DNA from: Streptomyces roseicoloratus
GTDB lineage: Bacteria > Actinomycetota > Actinomycetes > Streptomycetales > Streptomycetaceae
Direction: 5' to 3'
Length of the DNA stretch: 64,000 nucleotides
Assembly (NCBI RefSeq): GCF_004117935.1
Contig: NZ_SDOY01000131.1
Location: 124,001 to 188,000, forward strand
Made by a program: the position numbers and the translations under genes. The notes under the pieces are model-generated. The model saw nothing but the letters and a program-made list of their open reading frames with translations. It was not told the origin of the DNA and did not search any database. Shown piece after piece: positions 45,279 through 53,379 of this stretch; positions within the stretch are counted from its first letter, which is position 1; every line of letters begins with the position of its first letter.

Positions 45279-45523
45279 TACAGCTGCTCGCACCCGCCGA
45301 CGAAGGCACTCCAGGCGGCGGGAGCGAGCGCGAGCTGAGCATCCTCGGGCCGCTTGGAGTCACGGACGTGGACAGTGGTGGGGCAGGCGGCGACCTCGAC
45401 ACAGTCGCCGTCACCGCCGCTGCTGTACGTGGACTTCTGCCACGAGAGGGCGACTTCGACGCAGTCGCCGCTGCCGCCGCTGCTGTAACTGCTCTTGAAC
45501 CAGGCCAGGTCAGTGGTGCTCAT
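45278..45523 (-). CDS. DUF397-domain protein with duplicated N-terminal motif
   Basis: An 81-residue small protein. The DUF397 core WFKSSYSSGGSGDCVEVA is followed by a near copy, WQKSTYSSGGDGDCVEVA, then the usual DSKRPEDAQLALAPAAWSAFV. Most DUF397 proteins have a single copy. These proteins pair with DUF5753 HTH regulators in Streptomyces (WhiJ/AbaA-like and Scr1-like loci) and may act as their antagonists. The start overlaps the HTH gene stop by 4 bp (ATGA). Confidence 0.9.
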   Translation of the reverse strand: MSTTDLAWFKSSYSSGGSGDCVEVALSWQKSTYSSGGDGDCVEVAACPTTVHVRDSKRPEDAQLALAPAAWSAFVGGCEQL

Positions 45524-46347
45524 GTAGCTCCTCGCATCTGCCGCAACAGGCTCTGGGAGTCTTCCAGGGTAAGCGCCTGTGACCGCATCCTGTCATACCG
45601 CCTCTTGAGGATTCCGACCTCTTTGGCGTCGGAGATGAGCATTCCAGCCCGCTGGCCTTCGACGTATCCGTACCAGCGATTCTCGGGAGTCTCCAGCATC
45701 TGCATTGGGCCATCGAGCCCCGCGTGGTGGGCACGGCTCATCGCCATCACCTGCACCTCGATGTTGCGCCGCTCGGACATCCGCAGGATGTGCTCGATCT
45801 GAGCCCTGTGGACGTCGGGCCCGCCCGTCTCCCTCCGCAGCACGTGCTCCTCGATGATGAAGCTGTACGAGGTGTTGACCCGCTCCGTCAGCAACTTCTG
45901 CCGCTTCATGCGCGCGACGAGGTTCTCCTCGATCTCCGCGTCTCCCATCGGCGGCAGTTGCTCCTCGAAGAGCGTCCGCGCGTACGGCTCGATCTGGAGC
46001 AGGCCGGGGATCAGCCGGTTCTCGTACGTGTAGAGGCACAGCGCCGTCCGCTCCAGCGTCGCCCACCGCCGGAACCAGTTCGCGAGGCCCGGTTCCCGTG
46101 ACAGGTGCTTCGCCGCGCCTCTGATCGCGCCGAAGCCCTCCAGGATCTCCTCCGACCTGTCCACCAGCTTCGGCGAGGGGAACCGTCGGCCCTGTTCGAC
46201 GGAAGAGATCGTCTCCACCGAGTAGCCCGCCCGGGGCGCGAACTCCTCCTGTGTCAGCCGCGCCCGCCTGCGGAACGCCTTGAGCACCTCCCCGAACGCC
46301 CTGAGGCTGTCGGAGGTCTCCGGTTCTGTGTAGTCGTCCGATGTCAT
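45520..46347 (-). CDS. XRE-family HTH regulator with DUF5753 domain
   Basis: A 275-residue regulator. The N-terminal XRE HTH is FGEVLKAFRRRARLTQEEFA and YSVETISSVEQGRRFPS (about 17-60). The C-terminal DUF5753 domain contains YENRLIPGLLQIEPYAR and IEVQVMAMSRAHHAGLDGP. It is the usual partner of DUF397 proteins. The ATG at 46347 has GGGAGG eight bases upstream; a GTG at 46356 is too close to that site. It heads an HTH-DUF397-SDR operon, divergent from an ATPase. Confidence 0.9.
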   Translation of the reverse strand: MTSDDYTEPETSDSLRAFGEVLKAFRRRARLTQEEFAPRAGYSVETISSVEQGRRFPSPKLVDRSEEILEGFGAIRGAAKHLSREPGLANWFRRWATLERTALCLYTYENRLIPGLLQIEPYARTLFEEQLPPMGDAEIEENLVARMKRQKLLTERVNTSYSFIIEEHVLRRETGGPDVHRAQIEHILRMSERRNIEVQVMAMSRAHHAGLDGPMQMLETPENRWYGYVEGQRAGMLISDAKEVGILKRRYDRMRSQALTLEDSQSLLRQMRGAT

Positions 46348-46477
46348 CACGCACACCTCCCACCCCGCATCGTCACGGGCCGTGATGAGTACTGTCCACC
46401 CTCCGAGCTCGTACGCTTACGGAGCGTACGGGTTTCTGACCTGGGAACCGGCCTTCAGGGCCGCCATCTTGGGGCTC

Positions 46478-46924
46478 ATGACCACCTCTCAGATCGCTCG
46501 GGCCGACGAAGTTCCGGTTACCGTACGTGTGTTCACCCAGCGTTTCAGCTCGACGCCGCGCGGCGCGCGCCTCGCCCGCCGGCTCGCGCTCCACCAGCTC
46601 GACCGCTGGGGCCTCGCGCCGCACGGCAGCGCGCTCTCCGACGTGGCCGCGCAGATCGTCGCCGAGCTCGCCGCGAACGCCGTGACGCACGGCCGGGTGC
46701 CCGGACGGGACTTCGAGCTGACCCTCGCGTACGAGCCGGGCGTCCGGCTCCGCATCGACGTCGCCGACACCCGTACGGAACGCCTGCCCGCCCTCGTACC
46801 CTTCACCGGCCCGCTCTCCGAGACCGGTCGCGGGCTGCTCCTCGTGGCGGCGCTCGCGAGCCGCTGGGAGATCGTGGACCGGGTGTCGGTGGGCAAGACG
46901 GTCCGCGCCGAAGTCGATCTCTGA
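46478..46924 (+). CDS. Anti-sigma-like ATP-binding protein (HATPase_c)
   Basis: A 148-residue GHKL-fold protein of the RsbW/SpoIIAB-like type. The N box is VAELAANAVTHGRV, the G1 box region is RIDVADTRTERLP, and ETGRGLLLVAALASRWE is typical. Streptomyces often place such genes next to HTH/DUF397 loci. The ATG at 46478 (MTTSQIARA) is preferred because the earlier GTG/ATG at 46382/46385 would leave only 37 bp for two divergent promoters. It could regulate a sigma factor; the target is unknown. Confidence 0.8.
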   Translation: MTTSQIARADEVPVTVRVFTQRFSSTPRGARLARRLALHQLDRWGLAPHGSALSDVAAQIVAELAANAVTHGRVPGRDFELTLAYEPGVRLRIDVADTRTERLPALVPFTGPLSETGRGLLLVAALASRWEIVDRVSVGKTVRAEVDL

Positions 46925-47108
46925 CGCGGGACGGGGCCGCGGGACGGGGCCGCGGGAACCGGTCGCAGGGCTTCGGCGGACCCGGAATCGCCCCGTCCCT
47001 GTCCGCCCTTGGTAACAGACCCGCACGGCGTGCATGACCGTCCGTCTCCGCGCGCACACTCTGCTCGACGAGCAGCAGTTCGACGGCACGGGGGAAGTGG
47101 TAGCGGAC

Positions 47109-47855
47109 ATGAACACACGGGGGAAGTCCTACGCGGTCGGCGCGGCGATGGTGGTCGCGCTCCTCACGGCGACGGCGTGCGGACCGAACGAGACGGACGA
47201 CGCGGGCGCCGCCGGCGGGTCCTCCGCCCGGCCGAGCCCGACGGACTCGGCGGGTTCGACGGGGACGCCGAGCCCGACGAGCCCGACGACGTCGACGGAG
47301 CCCACCAGCGTGTCACCGAGCACGACGGCCTCGGCGAAGCCGAGCCCCAGCAGTGGCAAGGGCAGTGGCAAGAGCAAGGGCGGAGGCGGTGGCGGGAAGA
47401 GCGGTGCCGTGGCCGACTGCGTCGTGGCGGACCTCGGGGTCTCCGCCGTCAAGGAGCCCCCGAACAGCAAGGAGTCCAGGCACCTCCTGATCACCGTCCA
47501 GAACACCGGCGACGCGACGTGCAACCTCTACGGCCACCCGTACGTGCGGCTCGGCGCGGACGCGCAGACGACGGTGCCGGTGATCAAGGACAGCGACCCC
47601 GACCCGGGCAGGCCCGTCACGATCGCTCCCGGAGAGGAGGCGTACGCCGCGCTCCTCGTCGCCGGCGGCAAGAGGGACGAGTACGCGGCGCGGAGCATCA
47701 CCCTGACGCTCCAGGGCCGCAAGCCCGGCACCAAGGCGGGCGGGGCGGTCGACGTGCCCATGCCCGTCGCCACGCTGTACGCGGACGACGGTCAGCTCGT
47801 CACGTACTGGACGACGGCCGAGGGCATGGCCCTGGACTTCATCATGTCCAAGTGA
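47109..47855 (+). CDS. DUF4232 lipoprotein
   Basis: A 248-residue exported protein. Residues 1-23 are a lipoprotein signal (VVALLTATAC). A Ser/Thr/Pro/Gly-rich linker (about 30-100) with SGKGSGKSKGGGGGG leads to a beta-rich DUF4232 domain (VQNTGDATCNLYGHPYVRLG, TIAPGEEAYAALLV). Two Cys in the domain may form a disulfide. The function is unknown. The GNAT gene follows after 17 bp and may be co-transcribed. Confidence 0.85.
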   Translation: MNTRGKSYAVGAAMVVALLTATACGPNETDDAGAAGGSSARPSPTDSAGSTGTPSPTSPTTSTEPTSVSPSTTASAKPSPSSGKGSGKSKGGGGGGKSGAVADCVVADLGVSAVKEPPNSKESRHLLITVQNTGDATCNLYGHPYVRLGADAQTTVPVIKDSDPDPGRPVTIAPGEEAYAALLVAGGKRDEYAARSITLTLQGRKPGTKAGGAVDVPMPVATLYADDGQLVTYWTTAEGMALDFIMSK

Positions 47856-47872
47856 CGGGACAGGATGCCGAC

Positions 47873-48454
47873 ATGACCGATCACACGTCGGCCGCAGCCT
47901 GGCCGCCCGCCCCGGCCAAGACCGAGCGGCTCGTGCTCCGCGAGTCCGAGGCGCGGGACCGCGCGGCGTTCGTCGCGCTCTTCTCCTCGCCGGAGGTGGG
48001 CACGTACGTCGGCGGCTCCCGCCCGCGTGACGAGCTCGACCGCGCGATGCCCGAGGTGCCGGGGCGCCGACGGGGCCTCTTCGTGGTCGAGCTCGACGGC
48101 GCGATGATCGGCATGATCACGCTCGACCGGCGCGATCCCGGGCGTCCCGGACGACTGCGCCCGGAGCACGTCGGTCCGGGGTACGGGGCCGGTCCGCGGC
48201 CGGAGGGCGGGGAAGTCGAACTCGGCTACATGTTCCTGCCGGAGGCGTGGGGGCGCGGGTACGCCGCCGAGGCGTGCGCGGCGGCGCTCGACTGGTTCGC
48301 CGCCGCACACCCCGGTGAGCCGGTGGTGCTCTCCACCCGGCTCGCCAACGGCCGCGCGATGCGGCTGGCGGCGAAACTGGGGTTCGTGGAGGCGGAGCGG
48401 TTCGAGGAGTACGGCGCGGAGCAGTGGTTCGGCGTGCGGGCGGCGCGGGCGTAG
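47873..48454 (+). CDS. GNAT-family N-acetyltransferase (RimJ/RimL-like)
   Basis: A 193-residue acetyltransferase of the RimJ/RimL type. It has TERLVLRESEARDRAAF at the start, ELGYMFLPEAWGRGYAAEA for the acetyl-CoA site (Gly-rich loop) and LANGRAMRLAAKLGF near the end. The target amine is unknown. The ATG lies 17 bp after the lipoprotein stop. The frame is open upstream through that gene but without similarity. Confidence 0.88.
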   Translation: MTDHTSAAAWPPAPAKTERLVLRESEARDRAAFVALFSSPEVGTYVGGSRPRDELDRAMPEVPGRRRGLFVVELDGAMIGMITLDRRDPGRPGRLRPEHVGPGYGAGPRPEGGEVELGYMFLPEAWGRGYAAEACAAALDWFAAAHPGEPVVLSTRLANGRAMRLAAKLGFVEAERFEEYGAEQWFGVRAARA

Positions 48455-48500
48455 GCGCACGTCGGCCTCGGTGCGACGGCGCGGTGTGCCGTCGGGCGCG

Positions 48501-49901
48501 TCAGGCCGGCGGACCGTCGAGAGGGATGTCCGCGTACGGCTTCCCGGCGTGTCTGAGCACCGCGGTCTCCGCGACCTGGTGGCGGTGCAGCAGTTCCGCG
48601 ACGACGCGCGTACCGGCCGGGAGGTCGTCGCGGATCACCACGTCCAGGTGCTCGTCCCGGCGGACCAGGTCACCGTTCTCGTCCCGCGTGTACGTGCCGC
48701 CACCGGCCTCCGCCCGGCCCAGTCCGCGCTCGTTGAGCGCCGCCGACAGCTCCGCGGCGAACCGCTGCCCGAAGTCCCGGGGGCGGCCGGCGGCAGGCAG
48801 GGTCAGGGAGAGCCGCCATGACCGGCCGCCGGCCGGTCGGCCGCGGCCGCACCAGGCCGCGGTCAGCCTGCCCCGTTCCAGCCCGGCCAGGGTCTCCACG
48901 ACCCAGGCGGCCTCGGCCTTCACGACCGGTCCGGCGGACAGCGCCCGGAGCATCCCGGGCCGTGCGAAGCCCGCCCGGGACAGCGCGTCGGCGAGCGGCC
49001 CGAGGTGCCGGTGACCGCCCGGGCCGGTGCAGCGGCCGAGCGCGGCCCGCACCTCGTCGGAGCGGAGGGCGGGGTCCGCCCGTACGGCGTCCAGCAGTTC
49101 CGTCGCGCGGGCGAGGAGCAGGGACCAGGCGGCGAACGGGAAACCGTCCGACACGGGATGCCGCAGGGAGTGCAGCGGCACCCCGTCCGGACCGTGCTGC
49201 GTCACCGCCCGGCAGCCGTCGGGACGAACCGTCCACTCGACCCCCGCGCCGCGAAGGTCCCGCAGATCTAACCAGTCCCGCGTCTCTTCCCTGACGCCGT
49301 CCGCCGTTCCGCCGTCCGCCGTGCGGCCGTCCGCCCCTGTGGGGCGTACCGCGGCGAAGGCCGCGTCCGCGACGGCGGCGATCGAGGCGACCGTGTCCTC
49401 GTCCCTGCCTTCGTCCCCCTCCTCGGACAGGAAGGCGAATCGCAGCAGCAGAGCCGTCATCGGGCCCGGGTGCCGCAGCGCCGGATCGTGAACGGCGGCC
49501 GCGCGGCCCAGCAGGTCGAGTTCCGCCCACGGCATGACGTGGGGGTGGGAGTGCGCCGTGTCGTCCCAGCCGACGGTCTCGGCCTCCGCCGATTCCGGCG
49601 AGACGACGGACAGGTCGACGTGGCAGGCGCCCGGTTCGAACACGAGCCGCAGCCCGAGCCCGTCGTCCAGCGGGAACTCCGCCGTGAAGACGTCGCCCTC
49701 CGCGCCGCCCTTCGCGCCGCCCTTCGCGCCGTCCTTCGCGTCGCCCTTCGCGTCGTCCTTCGCGTCGTCCTCCGTGTCGCCCTCCCCGTCGTGCCCCCGC
49801 GACCTCTCGTCGTACTCCTCCAGCGCCTCGTCGTCGAAGAAGTACAGGGGCCAGAAGTGCGGTTCCGCCATCAGGGCAGCACTGCGATCGTCCATGGGCA
49901 T
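48501..49901 (-). CDS. Conserved hypothetical protein with a charged repeat
   Basis: A protein of up to 466 residues that I do not recognise. It begins MAEPHFWPLYFFDDEALEEY (ATG at 49871 is a possible start), then has a run of DDAKGDAK-type 4-residue repeats coded by 12-bp DNA units (49700-49780). Two mixed alpha/beta regions follow (LRFAFLSEEGDEG; RDFGQRFAAELSAALNERGL). There is no signal or membrane helix. It converges on the GNAT gene. No function is assigned. Confidence 0.6.
   Translation of the reverse strand: MPMDDRSAALMAEPHFWPLYFFDDEALEEYDERSRGHDGEGDTEDDAKDDAKGDAKDGAKGGAKGGAEGDVFTAEFPLDDGLGLRLVFEPGACHVDLSVVSPESAEAETVGWDDTAHSHPHVMPWAELDLLGRAAAVHDPALRHPGPMTALLLRFAFLSEEGDEGRDEDTVASIAAVADAAFAAVRPTGADGRTADGGTADGVREETRDWLDLRDLRGAGVEWTVRPDGCRAVTQHGPDGVPLHSLRHPVSDGFPFAAWSLLLARATELLDAVRADPALRSDEVRAALGRCTGPGGHRHLGPLADALSRAGFARPGMLRALSAGPVVKAEAAWVVETLAGLERGRLTAAWCGRGRPAGGRSWRLSLTLPAAGRPRDFGQRFAAELSAALNERGLGRAEAGGGTYTRDENGDLVRRDEHLDVVIRDDLPAGTRVVAELLHRHQVAETAVLRHAGKPYADIPLDGPPA
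49700..49785. repeat. 12-bp tandem repeats in the hypothetical gene
   Basis: TTCGCGTCGCCC-type 12-bp units repeat about six times and code alternating DAKD/GAKG units. Confidence 0.8.
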
Positions 49902-50122
49902 GGGGGCACGCTAGCGGCACCGTACGACACCGACCCGACCCGGGGCGGGGCAGGGGCCGGGGCAGGGGGGCAGGGACGTAAGGGTGCGGCGGCGGGCATA
50001 CGTACTGGCGGAGGCATGACGATCAGGAGCGTGCTCCTGGCGATGTCACAGACCGGGTGGCCGCGCTCGTCCTCTTTTCACGCACGTGATCCACCACGCG
50101 ATAGAGAAGAGGCGATCTCACG

Positions 50123-50911
50123 ATGACCGCGACCACGACGACCATTCTGGTGACCGGAGGCACGGGCACCCTCGGCCGGCTCGTCACCGAGCGACTGCGC
50201 GAGGAAGGGCACCAGGTACGGGTGCTGAGCCGGCACACCCAGCCGTACGCGGTCGACCTGCGCGAGGGCGGGCCGGTGCTCGACACGGCCCTGGACGGCG
50301 TGGACACCGTGGTGCACTGCGCGACCACACTGGGCGGCGGGGACGAGAAGGCGGCGCGCGTGCTCGTCGACGCGGCCCGCCGGGCCGGGGTGCGGCACCT
50401 GGTGTACATCTCGATCGTCGGCGTCGACCGGGTGCCGCTGCCGTACTACCGGGCGAAGCTCGGCGCCGAGCGGATCGTCGAGGAGTCGGGCCCGGGCTGG
50501 ACGATCCTGCGCACCACCCAGTTCCACGACCTGGTGCTCCGGGTCCTGGAGGCCCTGGCGAAGACCCCGGTGATGCTGGTCCCGTCCGGCACGTCGGACC
50601 AGCCGATCGACGTGGCGGAGGTCGCCGGCCGGCTGTGCGAACTGGCCGTCGGCGAGCCCGCGGGCCGGGTCCCGGACATGGGCGGCCCCGAGGTCCGCAC
50701 CTTCACCGACCTGGCCCGCGCCTACCTGACGGCGACCGGCCGCCGCCGCGCCGTCCTGCCGGTCCGCCTGCCGGGCAGCACGGCCGCGCGCTTCCGCGCG
50801 GGCGGCCACCTGACACCGGACCGGGCGGTGGGCCGCACCTCGTTCGAGGACTTCCTGGCGGCCCGGGCGGGGGAGCCTCGGGCGGGGGCGCGCACGCGGA
50901 GGTCGGCGTGA
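50123..50911 (+). CDS. NAD(P)-binding atypical SDR (NmrA-like)
   Basis: A 262-residue protein with the dinucleotide motif ILVTGGTGTLGRLVTERL at the N-terminus, HCATTLGGGD and VYISIVGVDRVPLPYYRAKLGAER (in part) matching the atypical SDR5 group. It lacks the standard catalytic Tyr-x-x-x-Lys spacing of classical SDRs. It is likely an NAD(P)H-dependent reductase or redox sensor. The ATG has a GAGG site about ten bases upstream. The C-terminus is basic (AGARTRRSA). Confidence 0.85.
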   Translation: MTATTTTILVTGGTGTLGRLVTERLREEGHQVRVLSRHTQPYAVDLREGGPVLDTALDGVDTVVHCATTLGGGDEKAARVLVDAARRAGVRHLVYISIVGVDRVPLPYYRAKLGAERIVEESGPGWTILRTTQFHDLVLRVLEALAKTPVMLVPSGTSDQPIDVAEVAGRLCELAVGEPAGRVPDMGGPEVRTFTDLARAYLTATGRRRAVLPVRLPGSTAARFRAGGHLTPDRAVGRTSFEDFLAARAGEPRAGARTRRSA

Positions 50912-51050
50912 GGGGCGCGTCGACGGCGGGCGCGCCATTCGGCGTGGGTGCCGGTGCCGGTGCCGTGCCGGTGTCGGTGTCACGTAGTACTTCTGGAGAG
51001 TCCGAAGTCTCCGGCGGCTGCCGTCCGTTCCCAGCTTGGAGTAGTTCTCG

Positions 51051-51398
51051 ATGACCGTTCGTCGCGTCGTGCCCAACGTCCAGTCGGAGTCCGTGGAGGA
51101 GAACCGGGAGTTCTACGGCCTGCTCGGGTTCGAGGAGGTGATGAACCACGGCTGGATCGTGACGCTCGCGTCCCCGTCCAGTCCCACGGCGCAGATCAGC
51201 ATCATGGCCGGTGACAAGACCGCACCGGTCACGCCCGACATGAGCGTGGAGGTGGACGACGTGGACGCGGCGTACGCGGCCGTACGGGCCAGTGGCGCGG
51301 AGATCGTCCATCCGCTCCAGGACGAGGAGTGGGGCGTGCGGCGCTTCTTCGTCCGGGACCCCGACGGCCGGGTGGTCAACGTCCTGGGCCACCGCTGA
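51051..51398 (+). CDS. VOC-family (glyoxalase-like) protein
   Basis: A 115-residue single-chain VOC protein. It starts RRVVPNVQSESVEENREFYG and ends with VRRFFVRDPDGRVVNVLGH, the metal-binding beta-alpha-beta-beta-beta fold pattern. Members include glyoxalase, dioxygenases and resistance proteins. Only a general function can be given. The ATG at 51051 follows a weak GGAG. A minus-strand gene of unknown function converges 46 bp downstream. Confidence 0.85.
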   Translation: MTVRRVVPNVQSESVEENREFYGLLGFEEVMNHGWIVTLASPSSPTAQISIMAGDKTAPVTPDMSVEVDDVDAAYAAVRASGAEIVHPLQDEEWGVRRFFVRDPDGRVVNVLGHR

Positions 51399-51444
51399 CG
51401 GCCGGTCCGGCCGCCGGTCCCGGCCGTGGGGCGCGGGGCGGTGC

Positions 51445-51798
51445 TCAGCGGAACTCGTGGACGACGTCGATCGTGCCGACGATGTGCGCGTTGAACTCGT
51501 CCAGCTCCTCGGCGGGCACCCACAGCTCCAGGATCGTCCTGCCGCCGGCCTGCCGGACCGGGTAGCGGGCCAGGAAGGCGGTGTCGACCTCGAAGCGGGT
51601 CACGTAGCCGACGCCGCTGTGCTTGACGTTCCAGTCGCGGGCGATCCGGATCGCGTAGTCCTCGTTGAGGACCGGGTAGAAGATCGGCTGCTCCGGCAGC
51701 CGCGGCGGCCACGCCCGCCACTCCGACGCGCGCACGAGTTCCAGCTCCTGGGGACCCGTGGGTCGCCAGAGGGTGGTGGTCGCGCGACGGCTGGTCAT
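51445..51798 (-). CDS. Conserved Streptomyces protein annotated elsewhere as ADP-ribosylation/crystallin J1
   Basis: A 117-residue protein, strongly patterned: LWRPTGPQELELVRASEWRAWPPRLPEQPIFYPVL, then YATRIARDWNV-like DYAIRIARDWNVKHSGVGYVTRFEV (quoted in part), and VPAEELDEFNAHIVGTIDVV. This family is common in Streptomyces under the name ADP-ribosylation/crystallin J1, but it lacks an obvious DraG metal site. Its real function is unknown. Confidence 0.7.
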   Translation of the reverse strand: MTSRRATTTLWRPTGPQELELVRASEWRAWPPRLPEQPIFYPVLNEDYAIRIARDWNVKHSGVGYVTRFEVDTAFLARYPVRQAGGRTILELWVPAEELDEFNAHIVGTIDVVHEFR

Positions 51799-51911
51799 GG
51801 CACTGCTCTCTTCGTCTCGGAGGCGTGGAGGACGGAGAGGCGACCGTATCCGCGGGCCGGGGCCGACGGCGAGGGGTTTTCCGGGGTCGTACGGGGTCAT
51901 CCGGGGGGTGC

Positions 51912-52364
51912 TCAGGCGGTGGCGGGCTGGAGCAGGTCCCACCGGTTGCCGTACAGGTCCTCGAACACGGCGACCGAGCCGTACGGCTCGTGCCGTGGCT
52001 CCTCCAGGAAGCGCACGCCGGCGGCGGTCATCCGGGCGTGGTCGCGTACGAAGTCGTCGGTGTGCAGGAAGAACCCGACCCGCCCGCCGGCCTGCGCCCC
52101 GACGGCCGTCGCCTGCGCCTCGTCCTTGGCCCGGGCGAGCAACAGTCCGGTGCCGCCCGGCCCACCCCGCGGCCGCACGACGACCCACCGGCCGCCGTCA
52201 CCCCGGTCCGTGTCCTCGACGAGTTCGAAGCCCAGGGCGTTGGTGTAGAACTCGATCGCCTCGTCGTAGTCACGGACGACGAGCGTGACGAGCGCGAGTG
52301 CGGGCAGTGAGGTGGCTGCGGCCGAGGACGGGTGGGGCCGGGGCGGGGGAGTGACGGACGACAT
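51912..52364 (-). CDS. VOC-family (glyoxalase/bleomycin-resistance-like) protein
   Basis: A 150-residue protein. LALVTLVVRDYDEAIEFYTNALGF and FEDLYGNRWDLLQP are the paired VOC half-domains; the Glu in FLEEPRHEPYGSVAVFED is near the usual metal site. The N-terminal 20 residues are Pro/Ala/Ser-rich. The ATG at 52364 starts MSSVTPPPRP. It is separate from the upstream VOC gene and only distantly similar, so it is not a recent duplicate. Confidence 0.85.
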   Translation of the reverse strand: MSSVTPPPRPHPSSAAATSLPALALVTLVVRDYDEAIEFYTNALGFELVEDTDRGDGGRWVVVRPRGGPGGTGLLLARAKDEAQATAVGAQAGGRVGFFLHTDDFVRDHARMTAAGVRFLEEPRHEPYGSVAVFEDLYGNRWDLLQPATA

Positions 52365-52483
52365 GGCAGCAAGGTAATACGTATGACGGCGCCCCGCCAG
52401 CGGAGCCGGCAGCGTTTCTTGCCTCGCCGGCCGTCCCGGCACGGGCCGGGGCTCCATGGCGGCTCGGTGGGAGAATGCGGCGC

Positions 52484-53110
52484 ATGGACGTGCAGGGGAC
52501 CGACGGGCTCGTTCGGAGGGCCCGGGCGTTGGTGGGGGACGGGCGGCGGCGGATACTCGGGATCGCCGGGCCGCCCGGGGTCGGGAAGTCGACGCTGGCC
52601 GCCCGGTTCGTCGCGCGGCTCGACGGGCTCGCCGCGCTCGTGCCCATGGACGGCTTCCACCTGGCCCAGGCCGAGCTGGAACGGCTCGGGCGCGCCGGGC
52701 GCAAGGGCGCGCCCGACACCTTCGACGCCGCCGGGTACGCCGCCCTGCTCGCGCGGCTGCGCACCCCCGAACCCGGCGTCACCGTCTACGCGCCCGCCTT
52801 CGACCGCAGCCTGGAAGAACCGGTCGCCGGCGCGATCCCCGTGCCGCCCGGGGTCCCGCTCGTGATCACCGAGGGCAACTACCTGCTCCACGACGAGGCC
52901 CCGTGGGCCGCCGTCCGCCCGCTCCTCGACGAGGTCTGGTACCTGGACCTGGACGACCGGCACCGTGTGCCCCGGCTGATCGCCCGGCACGTCCGCTTCG
53001 GCAAGGAGCAGGCCCACGCCGAACGCTGGGTCGCCGAGTCCGACGAGGCCAACGCCCGCCTCGTGGCGCGCGGTCGGGACCGCGCGCATCTCGTCGTACG
53101 GATGAGCTGA
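52484..53110 (+). CDS. Nucleoside/nucleotide kinase-family P-loop protein
   Basis: A 208-residue P-loop kinase. Walker A is GIAGPPGVGKST, followed by LVPMDGFHLAQAELERLGR and VITEGNYLL, the pattern of the uridine-kinase/phosphoribulokinase-like family (FrcK/CoaA neighbours). The substrate is unknown, perhaps fructose, pantothenate or nucleoside. The ATG at 52484 is preferred: the ATG at 52475 touches the GGGAGA site. The C-terminus RDRAHLVVRMS is typical. Confidence 0.85.
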   Translation: MDVQGTDGLVRRARALVGDGRRRILGIAGPPGVGKSTLAARFVARLDGLAALVPMDGFHLAQAELERLGRAGRKGAPDTFDAAGYAALLARLRTPEPGVTVYAPAFDRSLEEPVAGAIPVPPGVPLVITEGNYLLHDEAPWAAVRPLLDEVWYLDLDDRHRVPRLIARHVRFGKEQAHAERWVAESDEANARLVARGRDRAHLVVRMS

Positions 53111-53219
53111 CCGGCTGGCGGCGACCACCGCCCGTCGTGCGGTCTGTGGTCACGCCCTCCGTTCCGGCGCATCCACCGCAACGAGACCCTCCGCGACCTG
53201 GGCATCCCGGCCGCGGCAC

Positions 53220-53307
53220 CCGCGTACTGCCGGGCACGGCGTCCGTGTAGTGCCGGGCACGGCATCCGCGTACTGCCGGGCGCAGCGTCCGCGTACTGCC
53301 GGGCGCT
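53220..53307. repeat. 23-bp tandem repeat, 3.8 copies
   Basis: Units of CCGCGTACTGCCGGGCACGG plus 3 bases at 53220-53242, 53243-53265, 53266-53288 and a partial 53289-53307, with a few substitutions. It lies in the non-coding gap (53111-53353) after the kinase gene. Confidence 0.9.
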
Positions 53308-53379
53308 CAGGTGGACTTCAGCCCGCCAGTCCCGCCGGGCCGGCAGGTGGACTTCAGCCCGTCATTCCCGCCGGGGCCG
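53308..53379. repeat. 36-bp direct repeat overlapping a gene end
   Basis: 53308-53343 and 53344-53379 are near copies (CAGGTGGACTTCAGCCCG at the start of each). The second overlaps the 3' end of the amidotransferase-like gene, whose stop at 53354-53356 is part of the repeat, so it is a partial duplication of that gene end. Confidence 0.88.

Noticed and set aside
53160-53219. Protein-like stretch RIHRNETLRDLGIPAAAP after the kinase gene
   Set aside because: Too short and without a start, or a match that I recognise; it could be a tiny remnant but cannot be supported.
53220-53307. Possible CRISPR-like array
   Set aside because: The 23-bp units are contiguous with no spacers and no cas genes are nearby, so it is a plain tandem repeat.
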